In this document: positions 1 through 8,476 of the stretch, piece by piece
Position numbering within the stretch: the stretch's first letter is position 1
Layout: every line of letters starts with the position of its first letter
NCBI RefSeq assembly: GCF_007858255.1
Contig: NZ_VFEU01000012.1
Span: forward strand, 1 to 64,000
DNA from: Pseudomonas rhodesiae
GTDB lineage: Bacteria > Pseudomonadota > Gammaproteobacteria > Pseudomonadales > Pseudomonadaceae
Reading direction: 5' to 3'
DNA length: 64,000 bases
Translations under genes and position numbers: made by a program
The notes under the pieces: generated by a model
Seen by the model: the letters and a program-made list of their open reading frames with translations, nothing else
What the model was told of the DNA's origin: nothing
Database searches by the model: none

Positions 1-112
1 TCCATCAGGGACAGAGGCACCGCCTCACTTAAAGTCCGGATGTATGGCTGCAACCTTATCCCGTCTGTGTTTTCACGAATTGAGTGCTTGGCATACTGGG
101 GGCGTCCATGTA

Positions 113-238
113 TGAGCAGGCTTGCCCCGCGCTGGGCTGCGAAGCGGCCCCCATTCCACGCGATGTGGTTTTAGCTGATACACCGAGGCGCCTGGGTTTG
201 GGGCCGCTTCGCAGCCCAACGCAGGGCAAGCCCGCTCA
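113..238. repeat. REPIN-like inverted REP pair
   Basis: Two long arms face each other: the left begins TGAGCAGGCTTGCCCCGCG and the right ends CGCAGGGCAAGCCCGCTCA. Each arm also holds an inner GCTGCGAAGCGG / CCGCTTCGCAGC match, with about 50 bases between the arms. This is the layout of Pseudomonas REP doublets (REPINs). A close relative lies at 54594-54717. The rest of the first 371 bases shows no credible gene. Confidence 0.75.
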
Positions 239-371
239 CCACAACAAGCCCGCTTTTTGTGGCGCGGCGTGTTTGAGGTGAGCTGATTCGACCTTTCCCC
301 GTTGTCATCCAACCGTCACATCCATCTGCTGTGCTGGCGCCCTTCGCTTCTTTGCCCAAGGACTCGCGGCT

Positions 372-1286
372 ATGTTCTCCGTGCTCAAACCCCACCGTTG
401 GAAACTCGCCCTGCTGCTGATTGCCGCCAACCTGGGGCTGATCCTGCACCTGGCTTGTGGCGAGCTCAAAAGCGTCAGCGAATGGGAGTGGCTGGATATC
501 GTCGGCGAAGGCGGTTCGGCGTTACTGGCGCTGGTGTGGCTGGGGCTGGTGCTCAAGAGCCGCCCCGCCGGGCGCGTAAGCAACTATCTGGTGCTGGGCC
601 TGGTGTGCATCTTTTTTTCCTGGTGGATCGACAGCCTCGACGAATTTATCCGCTTGCCCGACAGCATCACCTGGGACCACTGGCTGGAGTCCGGCCCGAT
701 GCCGGTGGGCATGATCCTGCTGACTCTCGGCATCTACCACTGGCACCGCGAGCAACTGGCGATCAGCGCGCAGATGGAGAAACGCGAGCGGGTGTTCCGC
801 GAACATCGCTTGTTCGACAAGCTCACGCCCCTGGGCGGTGCCGACTACCTCAAGCGGCAATTGGCCGAGAGCCTGCAGGACAGCCGTGAGCAGGCCCAAC
901 CGCTGTCGCTGCTGGCCCTGGATCTGGACAATTTCGCCGCCATCAACCAGGCCTATGGGCATGCCGAAGGCGATGCGGTGCTGCAAGCCCTCAGCCAGTT
1001 GCTGTTGCTCAACCTGCGCCGCCAGGACTTGTTGTGCCGCCTGGCCGGCGACCGCTTTGTGGTGCTGCTGCCCAATACCGGCGAGCGTCAGGCCAAAGAC
1101 ATCGCTCTGGAATTGCAGCAAGCGGTGCGTGGCCTGGCCCACAAGACCCGGCAACAAGGCGAGCGCCTGCAATTGGCGGCCTCCACAGCGGTGGTAATGG
1201 CCCTGGACGAACCGCCCCACGACCTGCTCAAACGCCTCAACCTGGCGTTGGCCAAGGCCAAGCAGCCCCTGGCGAAAAGTGCCTGA
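372..1286 (+). CDS. membrane GGDEF-domain protein with degenerate active site
   Basis: A 304-aa protein with an N-terminal membrane part (hydrophobic stretches near residues 12-30, 46-63, 74-92 and 110-124) followed by a GGDEF domain from about residue 150. The GGDEF signature reads A-G-D-R-F at residues 225-229, so the first Gly and the catalytic-site Glu are replaced. By family knowledge such a domain is probably a poor or inactive diguanylate cyclase, and may instead bind GTP or a protein partner. The membrane part is not a sensor type I recognise. It is immediately followed by an AraC regulator gene, possibly co-transcribed. Confidence 0.8.
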   Translation: MFSVLKPHRWKLALLLIAANLGLILHLACGELKSVSEWEWLDIVGEGGSALLALVWLGLVLKSRPAGRVSNYLVLGLVCIFFSWWIDSLDEFIRLPDSITWDHWLESGPMPVGMILLTLGIYHWHREQLAISAQMEKRERVFREHRLFDKLTPLGGADYLKRQLAESLQDSREQAQPLSLLALDLDNFAAINQAYGHAEGDAVLQALSQLLLLNLRRQDLLCRLAGDRFVVLLPNTGERQAKDIALELQQAVRGLAHKTRQQGERLQLAASTAVVMALDEPPHDLLKRLNLALAKAKQPLAKSA

Positions 1287-1287
1287 C

Positions 1288-2325
1288 ATGGCCATCAACA
1301 CCCGCTGGTATGAAAGCGACTGCCGCTTTATCCCTGGGCACTATCAACCCGCCACGCTGATCGACCTGGCACTGTCGCGGGGCATCGACAGCCATCGCTT
1401 GCTGCGCGGCACCGGGCTTTTCCACGAGGACATCCTGGCCGGCAACGCGCGCCTGAGCCCGCAGCAGTTTCTGGGTTTGATCGGTAACAGCCGCAAGTTG
1501 CTCGACGCCGACGACAGCAGCTTTCTGTTCGGCCAACGCCTATTGCCCGGCTACTACGGCGCCGCCAGCCACGCCCTGGGCCATGCGCAAAACCTGCACC
1601 AGGCGCTGGAGGTGCTGATCCAGTTGCAGGTGTTGCTCAGCCCGCTGGTGGCGCTGCATCTGGAGTTGGACGAGCACCACGCCTACCTGTATTGGCAGGA
1701 CAGTTGCGGGGCCGGCGAGCACTGGCGCTTCCTGCTCGAAGCCAGCATGACTTCGCTGGTTGCCATGAGCCAATGGCTCAGCGGCGAGCGCCTGCCCTGG
1801 GCGTGCAGCTTCAGCCATGCCGAGCCGCGTTATGTCGAGCAGTACTGGGTAAACCTGGGTGAAAACACGCGCTTTTCACGCCCCCTGGACATGCTGTGCA
1901 TCCCCCGCCAATACCTGACACATGCCTGGCCCGGCGCCTCGGCCACTGCCGCTCAAGTCGCGCGTCAACAGGCCCATGCACAGATCGACCAGCTCGGCTT
2001 TGCCGACAGTTTTCTCGACTGCCTCTACGATTACCTGCGCGATCAGGTGCGCCAGCCACCCAACCTGGAACAGGCGGCGCAGGCGTTCGCCATGAGCCCG
2101 GCGACCCTCAAGCGCAAACTGCACAAACACGACACCGGTTTCCAGGAACAGGTCGACCGCGTGCGCAAGCAGGTGGCGTTGCACCTGTATCAGGTCAAGG
2201 GTTATAGCAACGATGAGGTGGCGGCCTACCTGAACTTCAACGACGCGGCCAACTTTCGCCGCGCCTTCAAACGCTGGACCGGCAGCACACCGAACCTGAT
2301 CCGTCAGTTGTTCAACAGCCGCTAG
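1288..2325 (+). CDS. AraC family transcriptional regulator
   Basis: A 345-aa regulator of the Arabinose_bd plus HTH_18 type. An N-terminal effector domain covers roughly residues 20-210. A C-terminal double helix-turn-helix covers about residues 245-340, with SPATLKRKLHKHDTGF in the first helix pair and the classic DAANFRRAFKRWTGSTP end in the second. I chose the ATG at 1288, one codon past the previous stop; a GTG at 1279 would overlap that gene by 8 bases. Its 3' end overlaps the convergent LysR gene by 14 bases. The target genes are not evident; the closest candidate is the GGDEF gene upstream. Confidence 0.88.
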   Translation: MAINTRWYESDCRFIPGHYQPATLIDLALSRGIDSHRLLRGTGLFHEDILAGNARLSPQQFLGLIGNSRKLLDADDSSFLFGQRLLPGYYGAASHALGHAQNLHQALEVLIQLQVLLSPLVALHLELDEHHAYLYWQDSCGAGEHWRFLLEASMTSLVAMSQWLSGERLPWACSFSHAEPRYVEQYWVNLGENTRFSRPLDMLCIPRQYLTHAWPGASATAAQVARQQAHAQIDQLGFADSFLDCLYDYLRDQVRQPPNLEQAAQAFAMSPATLKRKLHKHDTGFQEQVDRVRKQVALHLYQVKGYSNDEVAAYLNFNDAANFRRAFKRWTGSTPNLIRQLFNSR

Positions 2326-3193
2326 CCAGGCGCTCGCGCAAAAACTCCACCAGCGCCTGCACTGGCCGTGAGCTTTGGCGGTGCTGGGGATACACCGCCG
2401 ACAAGGTCAGCGCCTCGGGGGCGAACTCATTAAGCACCGTGACCAGGCGCCCGTCCTGCAAGGCATCGCCGACGATAAAGGTGGGCAGGTAGGTAACGCC
2501 CAGCCCGGCAATCGCGGTGTCGCGCAGCAAGTCGCCGTTGTTCACGCGCATGCGCCCGCTGACGTTCAGCGCCTGCACCTTGCCCTTGAAGCGCCATTGC
2601 ACCTGGCGGCCGTGGCCGTACGGCAGGCAGTCGTGGTCGGTCAGGTCCTCGGGTTTCTGCGGCGTGCCGCGCAACGCCAAGTAGTCGGGGCTGGCGCAGT
2701 AGACCCGCGCGATGCTGGCGATGCGGCGCGCGATCAACGTGGAATCTTCCAGGGTGCCGATACGCAGCACCAGGTCGTAGCCCTCGCCGATCAGGTCCAC
2801 GGGGCGGTCGCTGAGGTCGACCTCCACCGTCACCTGCGGATAGCGTTGCAGAAATAACGGCAGCAGACAGCCCAGGTGGGCGATGGCAAACGACAGCGGC
2901 GCACTGAGGCGGATGGTGCCGCGCGGCTCGCTGTTCTGCCCGGCAATGCCCTGCTCCACCTGCTCGACTTCACCGAGCAGACGCAACGCGGATTCGTAAT
3001 AACTCTGCCCCAGGGGCGTGACATCCAACCGACGCGTGGAGCGATTGAGCAAGCGCACGCCCAGGCGGTCTTCCAGTTGGATCAAGCGGCGGCTGACGAA
3101 CTGCTTGGACAGGCCCAGCTGTTCAGCGGCAGCGGTGAAACTGCCGGACTCCATGACCTGGCAGAACAGGCGCATGTCTTCGAAGGGGTTCAT
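2312..3193 (-). CDS. LysR family transcriptional regulator
   Basis: A 293-aa LysR-type regulator. The winged helix-turn-helix is at residues 3-60 (FTAAAEQLGLSKQFVSRRL at the recognition helix), followed by a substrate-binding domain from about residue 88 to the end. The N-terminus (NPFEDMRLFCQVMESGSFT) is typical of the subgroup annotated as aromatic or stress-response regulators, but the inducer is unknown. It is transcribed in the same direction as the isochorismatase-amidohydrolase-ABM genes upstream, separated by 119 bases that hold a REP element. Regulation of those genes is plausible but not shown. Confidence 0.9.
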   Translation of the reverse strand: MNPFEDMRLFCQVMESGSFTAAAEQLGLSKQFVSRRLIQLEDRLGVRLLNRSTRRLDVTPLGQSYYESALRLLGEVEQVEQGIAGQNSEPRGTIRLSAPLSFAIAHLGCLLPLFLQRYPQVTVEVDLSDRPVDLIGEGYDLVLRIGTLEDSTLIARRIASIARVYCASPDYLALRGTPQKPEDLTDHDCLPYGHGRQVQWRFKGKVQALNVSGRMRVNNGDLLRDTAIAGLGVTYLPTFIVGDALQDGRLVTVLNEFAPEALTLSAVYPQHRQSSRPVQALVEFLRERLASGC

Positions 3194-3256
3194 TGTCGCT
3201 TCTCGGTGGACATTTGCAGGGCTTTATAACCGGATGATCGCAACACCACAAATCAA

Positions 3257-3286
3257 ATGTGGGAGGGGGCAAGCCCCCTCTCACAT
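3257..3286. repeat. single REP palindrome
   Basis: A 30-base imperfect palindrome, ATGTGGGAGGGGGC / AAGCCCCCTCTCACAT, belonging to the same REP family as the array at 17.1-18.2 kb. It lies between the LysR gene and the end of the isochorismatase gene, and may act as an mRNA-stabilising or terminating hairpin. Confidence 0.8.
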
Positions 3287-3312
3287 CGATGACCTACAGG
3301 CGTGAGAACCGG

Positions 3313-3930
3313 TTACTTGGCGGTGAACGCCGAATAGCTGTTCATCAGGTTGCGGTAGTTGGGGATACGCGGCGACAGCAGGTTGGCCAGGCCTTCCATG
3401 TCGTTGCGCCAGTCCACTTGCAGCTCGCAGGCCACGGCGAACCAGTTGACCAGTTGCGCGCCGGCGGCGGTCATGCGTGCCCAGGCGGCTTGTTGCACGG
3501 TTTCGTTGAAGGTGCCGGACGCGTCGGTGACCACGAACACCTCAAAGCCTTCGGCCAGAGCGCACAGGGTCGGGAACGCTACGCACACGTCCGTCACCAC
3601 ACCGGCAATAATGATCTGCTTGCGGCCGGTGGCCTTGACCGCTTTGACGAAGTCTTCGTTATCCCAGGCGTTGATCTGGCCAGGTCGAGCGATGTATGGC
3701 GCGTCCGGGAACATGGCCTTGAGTTCCGGCACCAACGGGCCGTTAGGGCCGCTTTCGAAGCTGGTGGTGAGGATGGTCGGCAAGTTGAAGAATTTGGCGA
3801 CATCGGCCAAGGCCAGCACGTTGTTCTTGAACTCGTTGGGGGAGAAATCCTGTACCAGGGAAATCAGGCCGGTCTGGTGATCCACCAACAGCACCACTGC
3901 GTCATCTTTGTTCAAGCGCTTGTACGTCAT
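3313..3930 (-). CDS. isochorismatase-family cysteine hydrolase (YcaC-like)
   Basis: A 205-aa cysteine hydrolase of the isochorismatase fold. Catalytic Asp17 sits in VLLVDHQTG and the nucleophile Cys116 in VVTDVCVAFP, with the preceding Val-Val-Thr forming the usual cis-peptide loop. Length and sequence style match the YcaC group, whose substrate is unknown. The ATG at 3930 was chosen over an upstream ATG at 3969 because a clear AAGGAG lies just before it. It is the last gene of a three-gene unit with the YtcJ-like amidohydrolase and the ABM-domain protein. This suggests turnover of an amide or imide compound, which is inference. Confidence 0.88.
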   Translation of the reverse strand: MTYKRLNKDDAVVLLVDHQTGLISLVQDFSPNEFKNNVLALADVAKFFNLPTILTTSFESGPNGPLVPELKAMFPDAPYIARPGQINAWDNEDFVKAVKATGRKQIIIAGVVTDVCVAFPTLCALAEGFEVFVVTDASGTFNETVQQAAWARMTAAGAQLVNWFAVACELQVDWRNDMEGLANLLSPRIPNYRNLMNSYSAFTAK

Positions 3931-3953
3931 GGGGTTAACTCCTTGGGTTGGGA

Positions 3954-5792
3954 TTAAAAGGCAAAGCACGAGCAGCCGAACGCGCCCCAGAAACCCTGGA
4001 AGTCGCTGACCGGCACGCTGGAAAGGCGCGCTTTTTCATGGCTGTGGGCATGCACGCCGCAGGGGCCGCTGCACTGGTGAACCTGGGCCTGCAATGGCGA
4101 GCTGGGGCGCCAGTGCCCTGGCACCTTGACCACCGGCGACCAGTCCGGCAGCACCGGCACGCGCGGCGGTGCGTAGTCTTCGAAGTCGCCGGCGCCGTAC
4201 ACCACTTTGCCGCCGACCACGGTCAGCACCGATTCGATCCATTTGATGGCCTCTTCATCGACGCTGAAAAAATCCGCCGACAGCGCGGCGACGTCCGCCA
4301 ATTGGCCGACTTTGATCTGGCCCTTCTTGCCCTGCTCCGAAGAAAACCAGGCGCTGCCATGGGTGAACAATTCCAGCGCGGTAAGGCGCGGCAGGCCCTC
4401 GGCATGCAGTTCCAGACCACCGACAGTGCGGCCGCTGACCATCCAGTACAACGAGGTCCAGGGGTTGTAGCTCGATACGCGGGTGGCGTCGGTGCCGGCG
4501 CCGACCGGCACGCCTTCGGCCAGCATGCGTTTGATCGGCGGCGTGGCTTCGGCGGCTTTGGCACCGTAGCGCTCGACGAAATATTCGCCTTGGAACGCCA
4601 TGCGGTCCTGGATCGCAATACCACCGCCCAGGGCGCGTACGCGCTCGATGTTTTTCGGGGTGATAGTTTCGGCGTGGTCGAAGAACCACGGCAGGCCGTT
4701 GAAGGGAATATCCCGATTGACCTTCTCGAACACGTCGAGCATGCGCGAGATCGATTCGTCGTAGGTGGCATGCAAGCGGAACGGCCAGCGCTGCTCCACC
4801 AGGTGACGCACCACCGGTTCCAGTTCCTGCTCCATGGTCAGCGGCAGGTCGGGGCGCGGTTCGAGGAAGTCTTCGAAGTCGGCGGCGGAGAACACCAGCA
4901 TTTCACCGGCGCCGTTGTGGCGCAGGTAGTCGTCGCCCTGGTGCAGGGTGACGCTGCCGGTCCAGTTCTTGAAGTCGCTGAGTTCTTCCTTGGGCTTTTG
5001 GGTGAACAGGTTGTAGGCGATGCGCACCGTCAACTGTTGGTCCTTGGCCAGTTGCTCGATCACTGCGTAGTCATCGGGATAGTTCTGGAAACCGCCGCCG
5101 GCATCGATGGCGCTGGTCAGACCCAGGCGATTGAGTTCGCGCATGAACTGGCGAGTCGAATTGACCTGGTATTCCAACGGCAGTTTCGGGCCTTTGGCCA
5201 GGGTCGAATACAGGATCATCGCATTGGGCCGCGCCACCAGCATGCCGGTGGGGTTACCATTGCTGTCGCGCACGATCTCGCCACCCGGCGGGTTCGGCGT
5301 GTCCTTGGTGTAGCCGGCCACGCGCAGAGCCGCGCGGTTAAGCAAGGCGCGGTCGTACAGGTGCAGCACGAACACCGGGGTATCCGGCGCGGCCTGGTTG
5401 AGTTCCTCCAGGGTCGGCATGCGCTTTTCGGCGAACTGGAATTCGTTCCAGCCACCGACCACACGCACCCACTGCGGTGTCGGCGTACGGTCGGCCTGAT
5501 CCTTGAGCATGCGCAAGGCATCGGCCAGGGACGGCACGCCTTCCCAGCGCAGTTCGAGGTTGTAGTTCAGGCCGCCACGAATCAGGTGCAGGTGCGAGTC
5601 GTTGAGACCCGGGATAACCGTGCGGCCCTTGAGGTCGATGACCTGGGTCGCGCTGCCACGCAGGGCCATCGCTTCAGCGTCGGTGCCGACCGCAACGAAG
5701 CGGCCCTGGTGGATGGCGACGGCGGTCGCACGCGGGTTTTCACGGTCCACGGTGTGGAACTGGCCATTGAACAGGATCAGATCGGCGTTCAT
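3954..5792 (-). CDS. YtcJ-like metal-dependent amidohydrolase
   Basis: A 612-aa amidohydrolase of the YtcJ/amidohydrolase_3 type. The metal-binding H-x-H is at His67-Leu-His69 in NDSHLHL, after an N-terminal beta-sandwich (VIDLKGRTVIPGLND). Further family residues follow, such as the HATYDES region and FDHAETI. C-terminally, LADVAALSADFF closes the composite domain. Beyond it is an unusual tail of about 45 residues rich in Cys and His (CSGPCGVHAHSH, then GCSCFAF at the very end). The start overlaps the stop of the upstream ABM gene by ATGA, implying coupled translation. The substrate is unknown. Confidence 0.88.
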   Translation of the reverse strand: MNADLILFNGQFHTVDRENPRATAVAIHQGRFVAVGTDAEAMALRGSATQVIDLKGRTVIPGLNDSHLHLIRGGLNYNLELRWEGVPSLADALRMLKDQADRTPTPQWVRVVGGWNEFQFAEKRMPTLEELNQAAPDTPVFVLHLYDRALLNRAALRVAGYTKDTPNPPGGEIVRDSNGNPTGMLVARPNAMILYSTLAKGPKLPLEYQVNSTRQFMRELNRLGLTSAIDAGGGFQNYPDDYAVIEQLAKDQQLTVRIAYNLFTQKPKEELSDFKNWTGSVTLHQGDDYLRHNGAGEMLVFSAADFEDFLEPRPDLPLTMEQELEPVVRHLVEQRWPFRLHATYDESISRMLDVFEKVNRDIPFNGLPWFFDHAETITPKNIERVRALGGGIAIQDRMAFQGEYFVERYGAKAAEATPPIKRMLAEGVPVGAGTDATRVSSYNPWTSLYWMVSGRTVGGLELHAEGLPRLTALELFTHGSAWFSSEQGKKGQIKVGQLADVAALSADFFSVDEEAIKWIESVLTVVGGKVVYGAGDFEDYAPPRVPVLPDWSPVVKVPGHWRPSSPLQAQVHQCSGPCGVHAHSHEKARLSSVPVSDFQGFWGAFGCSCFAF

Positions 5793-6379
5793 AGGGTTTC
5801 CTTTACAGAGGCTTCAAGCCAGGGAGCGAACAGGCGCGTGGCGGCCGGCATCATCACGTAGACCACCAGCACCACAATGGTCACGGTGACCAGGAACGTG
5901 GACACCACGTAGTTAGAGAGCAAGGGATGCAGGCGCAGCAGCGGGCCCCAGATAATCGGCACCAGTAGGGTCAGCGGCAGGATCACGCACAGCGACACCA
6001 CCGCCTGTTTCCAGCGCGGCGGCGGCGCGCTGCCGTCGGCCAGGGGGGTGAACCAGAATTCGTTGACGGCGCCGATTTCGGTCTGGTCGCCATCGGCGAG
6101 CATCGGCGCGGCTTCGTCGATCAGGGCCTTGCGTTGGGGCGATTCGAGCCAGTGTTGCAGGTCGTCGGTGGAGCGGTAGCGCAGCACGCAGGTAAACAGC
6201 GCCAGGCCGTCCTGCTTGCCGCGCACCACGTCGACGCCCAGGTGCCCGGGCCGTTCGCCGGCAATGCGCACGATGCGCCGTAGCCAGGCTTCGTAGTCGG
6301 CCTCAAGGCCGGATTTGATGCGGTGTTTGACCACCAGGGTGACGACTTCGTCGGCCCCTGTCTTGGCGGCTGGATCCAT
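5789..6379 (-). CDS. ABM-domain (antibiotic biosynthesis monooxygenase-like) membrane protein
   Basis: A 196-aa protein. Residues 10-115 form an antibiotic-biosynthesis-monooxygenase-type ferredoxin-like barrel (VVKHRIKSGLEADYEAWLRRI, then FTCVLRYRS). This is followed by two transmembrane helices near residues 128-150 and 162-184. This soluble-plus-two-helix layout is common among proteobacterial ABM proteins of unknown substrate. It is the first gene of the unit ABM-amidohydrolase-isochorismatase and overlaps the amidohydrolase start by four bases. No enzymatic activity can be assigned from sequence. Confidence 0.85.
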   Translation of the reverse strand: MDPAAKTGADEVVTLVVKHRIKSGLEADYEAWLRRIVRIAGERPGHLGVDVVRGKQDGLALFTCVLRYRSTDDLQHWLESPQRKALIDEAAPMLADGDQTEIGAVNEFWFTPLADGSAPPPRWKQAVVSLCVILPLTLLVPIIWGPLLRLHPLLSNYVVSTFLVTVTIVVLVVYVMMPAATRLFAPWLEASVKETL

Positions 6380-6476
6380 GGCGTGCCCCTCTGCTTCCCA
6401 CTATCAGCGATGAGGGAAGTGTGCCGTGGACCCGCCAAGGAAAATTGCATGTACGTGCTGTGTGGATGGGACGGGC

Positions 6477-7064
6477 TTACCAGCCTTCTTTCAACATCCG
6501 CAGTTCCAGATGCTGCAACAGCATGATGGTCTTGCCATCCACGATCTCGCCACTTTGCACCATCGCCAAGGCTTGTTCGAAACCCAGCTCCAGCACTTCG
6601 ATGTCTTCGCCCTCTTCTTCAAGGCCACCGCCGCTGCCAACCTGATCGGCCGGCTGGTATTGGCCGATAAAGAAGTGAATCCGCTCGGTCACCGAGCCTG
6701 GGCTCATGAATGCCGCGTAGATTTTCTCGACGTGCCCGACGCGATAACCGGTCTCTTCTTCGGCTTCCAGGCGAATGCGTTCTTCGGGGCTGGCGTTGTC
6801 GAGCAGGCCGGCCGCCGCTTCGATCAGGTAACCGTGGTAGTCGTTGACGAACGTGGGCATGCGGAACTGGCGAATCAGCAACACCGTGCGTTGCGCGCGG
6901 TTGTACAACAGGATAGTGGCGCCATTGCCACGGTCGTACACCTCACGGGTCTGGGCCTGCCAGCTACCGTCGCGGCGGCGCAGATCGAAGCTGTATTTCT
7001 TGAGGTTGTACCAGTTGTCCGAAAGGGTCTCTTCGGCGGTGATGCGTACGGGGCTGCTGTCCAT
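6477..7064 (-). CDS. nudK: NudK-type NUDIX hydrolase
   Basis: A 195-aa NUDIX hydrolase resembling GDP-mannose pyrophosphatase NudK of E. coli (191 aa). The N-terminus carries the family's TLSDNWYNLKKYSFD segment. The Nudix box reads GLLDNASPEERIRLEAEEETGY, with the catalytic EExxG part intact but the first box Glu replaced by Ser and the Arg of the RE pair replaced by Leu. The ATG at 7064 is preferred: the longer frame upstream runs antisense over the next gene. The expected reaction is hydrolysis of a nucleoside-diphosphate sugar, though exact substrate specificity is uncertain. Confidence 0.85.
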   Translation of the reverse strand: MDSSPVRITAEETLSDNWYNLKKYSFDLRRRDGSWQAQTREVYDRGNGATILLYNRAQRTVLLIRQFRMPTFVNDYHGYLIEAAAGLLDNASPEERIRLEAEEETGYRVGHVEKIYAAFMSPGSVTERIHFFIGQYQPADQVGSGGGLEEEGEDIEVLELGFEQALAMVQSGEIVDGKTIMLLQHLELRMLKEGW

Positions 7065-7205
7065 GGTCGGGCCTTTGCTCAAAGGAGCAGGAGCATGTCG
7101 CGCAGAGAGCGGCAGCGTCAAGCCGCACAACGGTGGTCGAAATAATTCCTGCCGGCACGGGGCTTCTGGTAAAAACCCTGCTTCACCTTTTGACCTGGAA
7201 CGTTC

Positions 7206-8132
7206 ATGTCGTCTCGTTTGCTGTCTCGCCTGGGCCTGCGCTGGTTTCCCCTGCTGTGCATGGCGTTGTTGATCGTGGGTCTGCCGGTGGGGTGCAGCAT
7301 CTTGCAGCACAAAGAGCGCGAGCTGGTATTTCGCATCGAGCCGGGTACCGCCAGTTGGTACAGCGGCCTGCCCAAGGCGGTGCAGGAATTCGAACTCAAG
7401 CCGGCCAGCTTCAAAGCCGGGCAGAACATCCATGCCTGGTGGTACCCGGCGGCCAGCAAGAATGCGCCGGCGATCCTCTACCTGCATGGCGTGCGCTGGA
7501 ACCTGACCGGGCAACTGTTTCGCATCGAGCAATTGCATGCCCTGGGCTTTTCGGTGCTGGCCATCGACTACCGGGGCTTCGGCAAAAGTCATGGCGACTT
7601 GCCGTCGGAAACCACGGTATACGAAGACGCGCGCATCGCCTGGGAGCGCTTTCAGGTGCTGCAACCCGACCCACAAAAACGCCTGATCTACGGGCATTCC
7701 CTCGGCGGCGCGGTGGCCATCGACCTGGCGGCGGAACTGGGTCAGCAATCGCCGGTGCCGGTGCGTGGCCTGGTGATCGAATCCACCTTTACTTCCCTTG
7801 CCGATGTGGCCACAGCGGTGGCTAACACCTCGTTGCCGGTGCGCTGGCTACTGTCGCAGAAATTCGATTCCATCGACAAGATCGCCGATATCCGCATGCC
7901 GTTGTTGGTGGTGCATGGCCTGGACGACCGCTACGTTCCGCCGCGTTTCAGCCAGCAATTGTTTGCCGCTGCCCAAGAGCCCAAACGCTTGTTGCTGGTG
8001 CCCGGTGCCAGCCACAACAACAGCATGAGCCTGGCCGGTCGCATGTATCGCCAGGCGCTCGATCAACTGATGCAATCGAAGGTTCAGACGCAAGCCATCA
8101 CACACTCCACAAGCCGCGACGGCGACTCGTAA
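7206..8132 (+). CDS. alpha/beta hydrolase, predicted lipoprotein
   Basis: A 308-aa serine hydrolase. It has an N-terminal signal and lipobox (LPVGC, Cys30), so it is probably membrane-anchored. The catalytic Ser lies in GHSLGG, the Asp in VVHGLDDRYVP and the His in PGASHNNS, a complete triad. The layout matches the YfhR/FrsA-like group of periplasmic alpha/beta hydrolases (BAAT/peptidase S9-like). It is divergent from the NUDIX gene with 141 bases between starts. The substrate is unknown. Confidence 0.87.
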   Translation: MSSRLLSRLGLRWFPLLCMALLIVGLPVGCSILQHKERELVFRIEPGTASWYSGLPKAVQEFELKPASFKAGQNIHAWWYPAASKNAPAILYLHGVRWNLTGQLFRIEQLHALGFSVLAIDYRGFGKSHGDLPSETTVYEDARIAWERFQVLQPDPQKRLIYGHSLGGAVAIDLAAELGQQSPVPVRGLVIESTFTSLADVATAVANTSLPVRWLLSQKFDSIDKIADIRMPLLVVHGLDDRYVPPRFSQQLFAAAQEPKRLLLVPGASHNNSMSLAGRMYRQALDQLMQSKVQTQAITHSTSRDGDS

Positions 8133-8476
8133 AACGCTTTTCGGCACTGGTTTCGAGCGGGCCTGTCAAGCGCAAACCCTGGCCATGCTGGGCCAAACCT
8201 TAAGTTGATCAAATATTGATCTTGGGCGAAATCACCAACCCCGCCGGGGCCCGGCAAAGTTATCCACAGAGATACCCACGGTTTTCGTGGACAACTCTTT
8301 TTATTTTTTTACGATTTTTTTGTGCGGCGGGTCGCGCCTTAAATGGGCGCGGCCGCTAAACCGCCCCGATTCCAATCGACGGCTTGGGGCGGTTAAACGA
8401 GAGGGTGAAAGTCAAGCATTGCGTTCAACAGGGTCGGCGATTAATCTCGCACAAACCCGCAAAAAAGCGCACAAAC
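8133..8476. other. intergenic region with DnaA-box-like site and nested inverted repeat
   Basis: A 344-base gap without a gene. It holds a perfect DnaA-box sequence TTATCCACA at 8260-8268, a small hairpin CCACG-GTTTT-CGTGG at 8276-8290, and a T-rich run at 8296-8322. Next is a nested inverted repeat, AACCGCCCC at 8359-8367 against GGGGCGGTT at 8386-8394, whose spacer contains CGATT-CC-AATCG. The inverted repeat lies about 85-118 bases before the DeoR start and could be its operator. That reading is inference. Confidence 0.5.

Noticed and set aside
3948..5861. 637-codon plus-strand frame over the amidohydrolase
   Set aside because: Antisense shadow of the YtcJ-like gene; no recognisable domain.
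8203..8222. TTGATC direct repeats as an ANR box
   Set aside because: The half-sites are not arranged as TTGAT-N4-ATCAA; the spacing and orientation do not fit.
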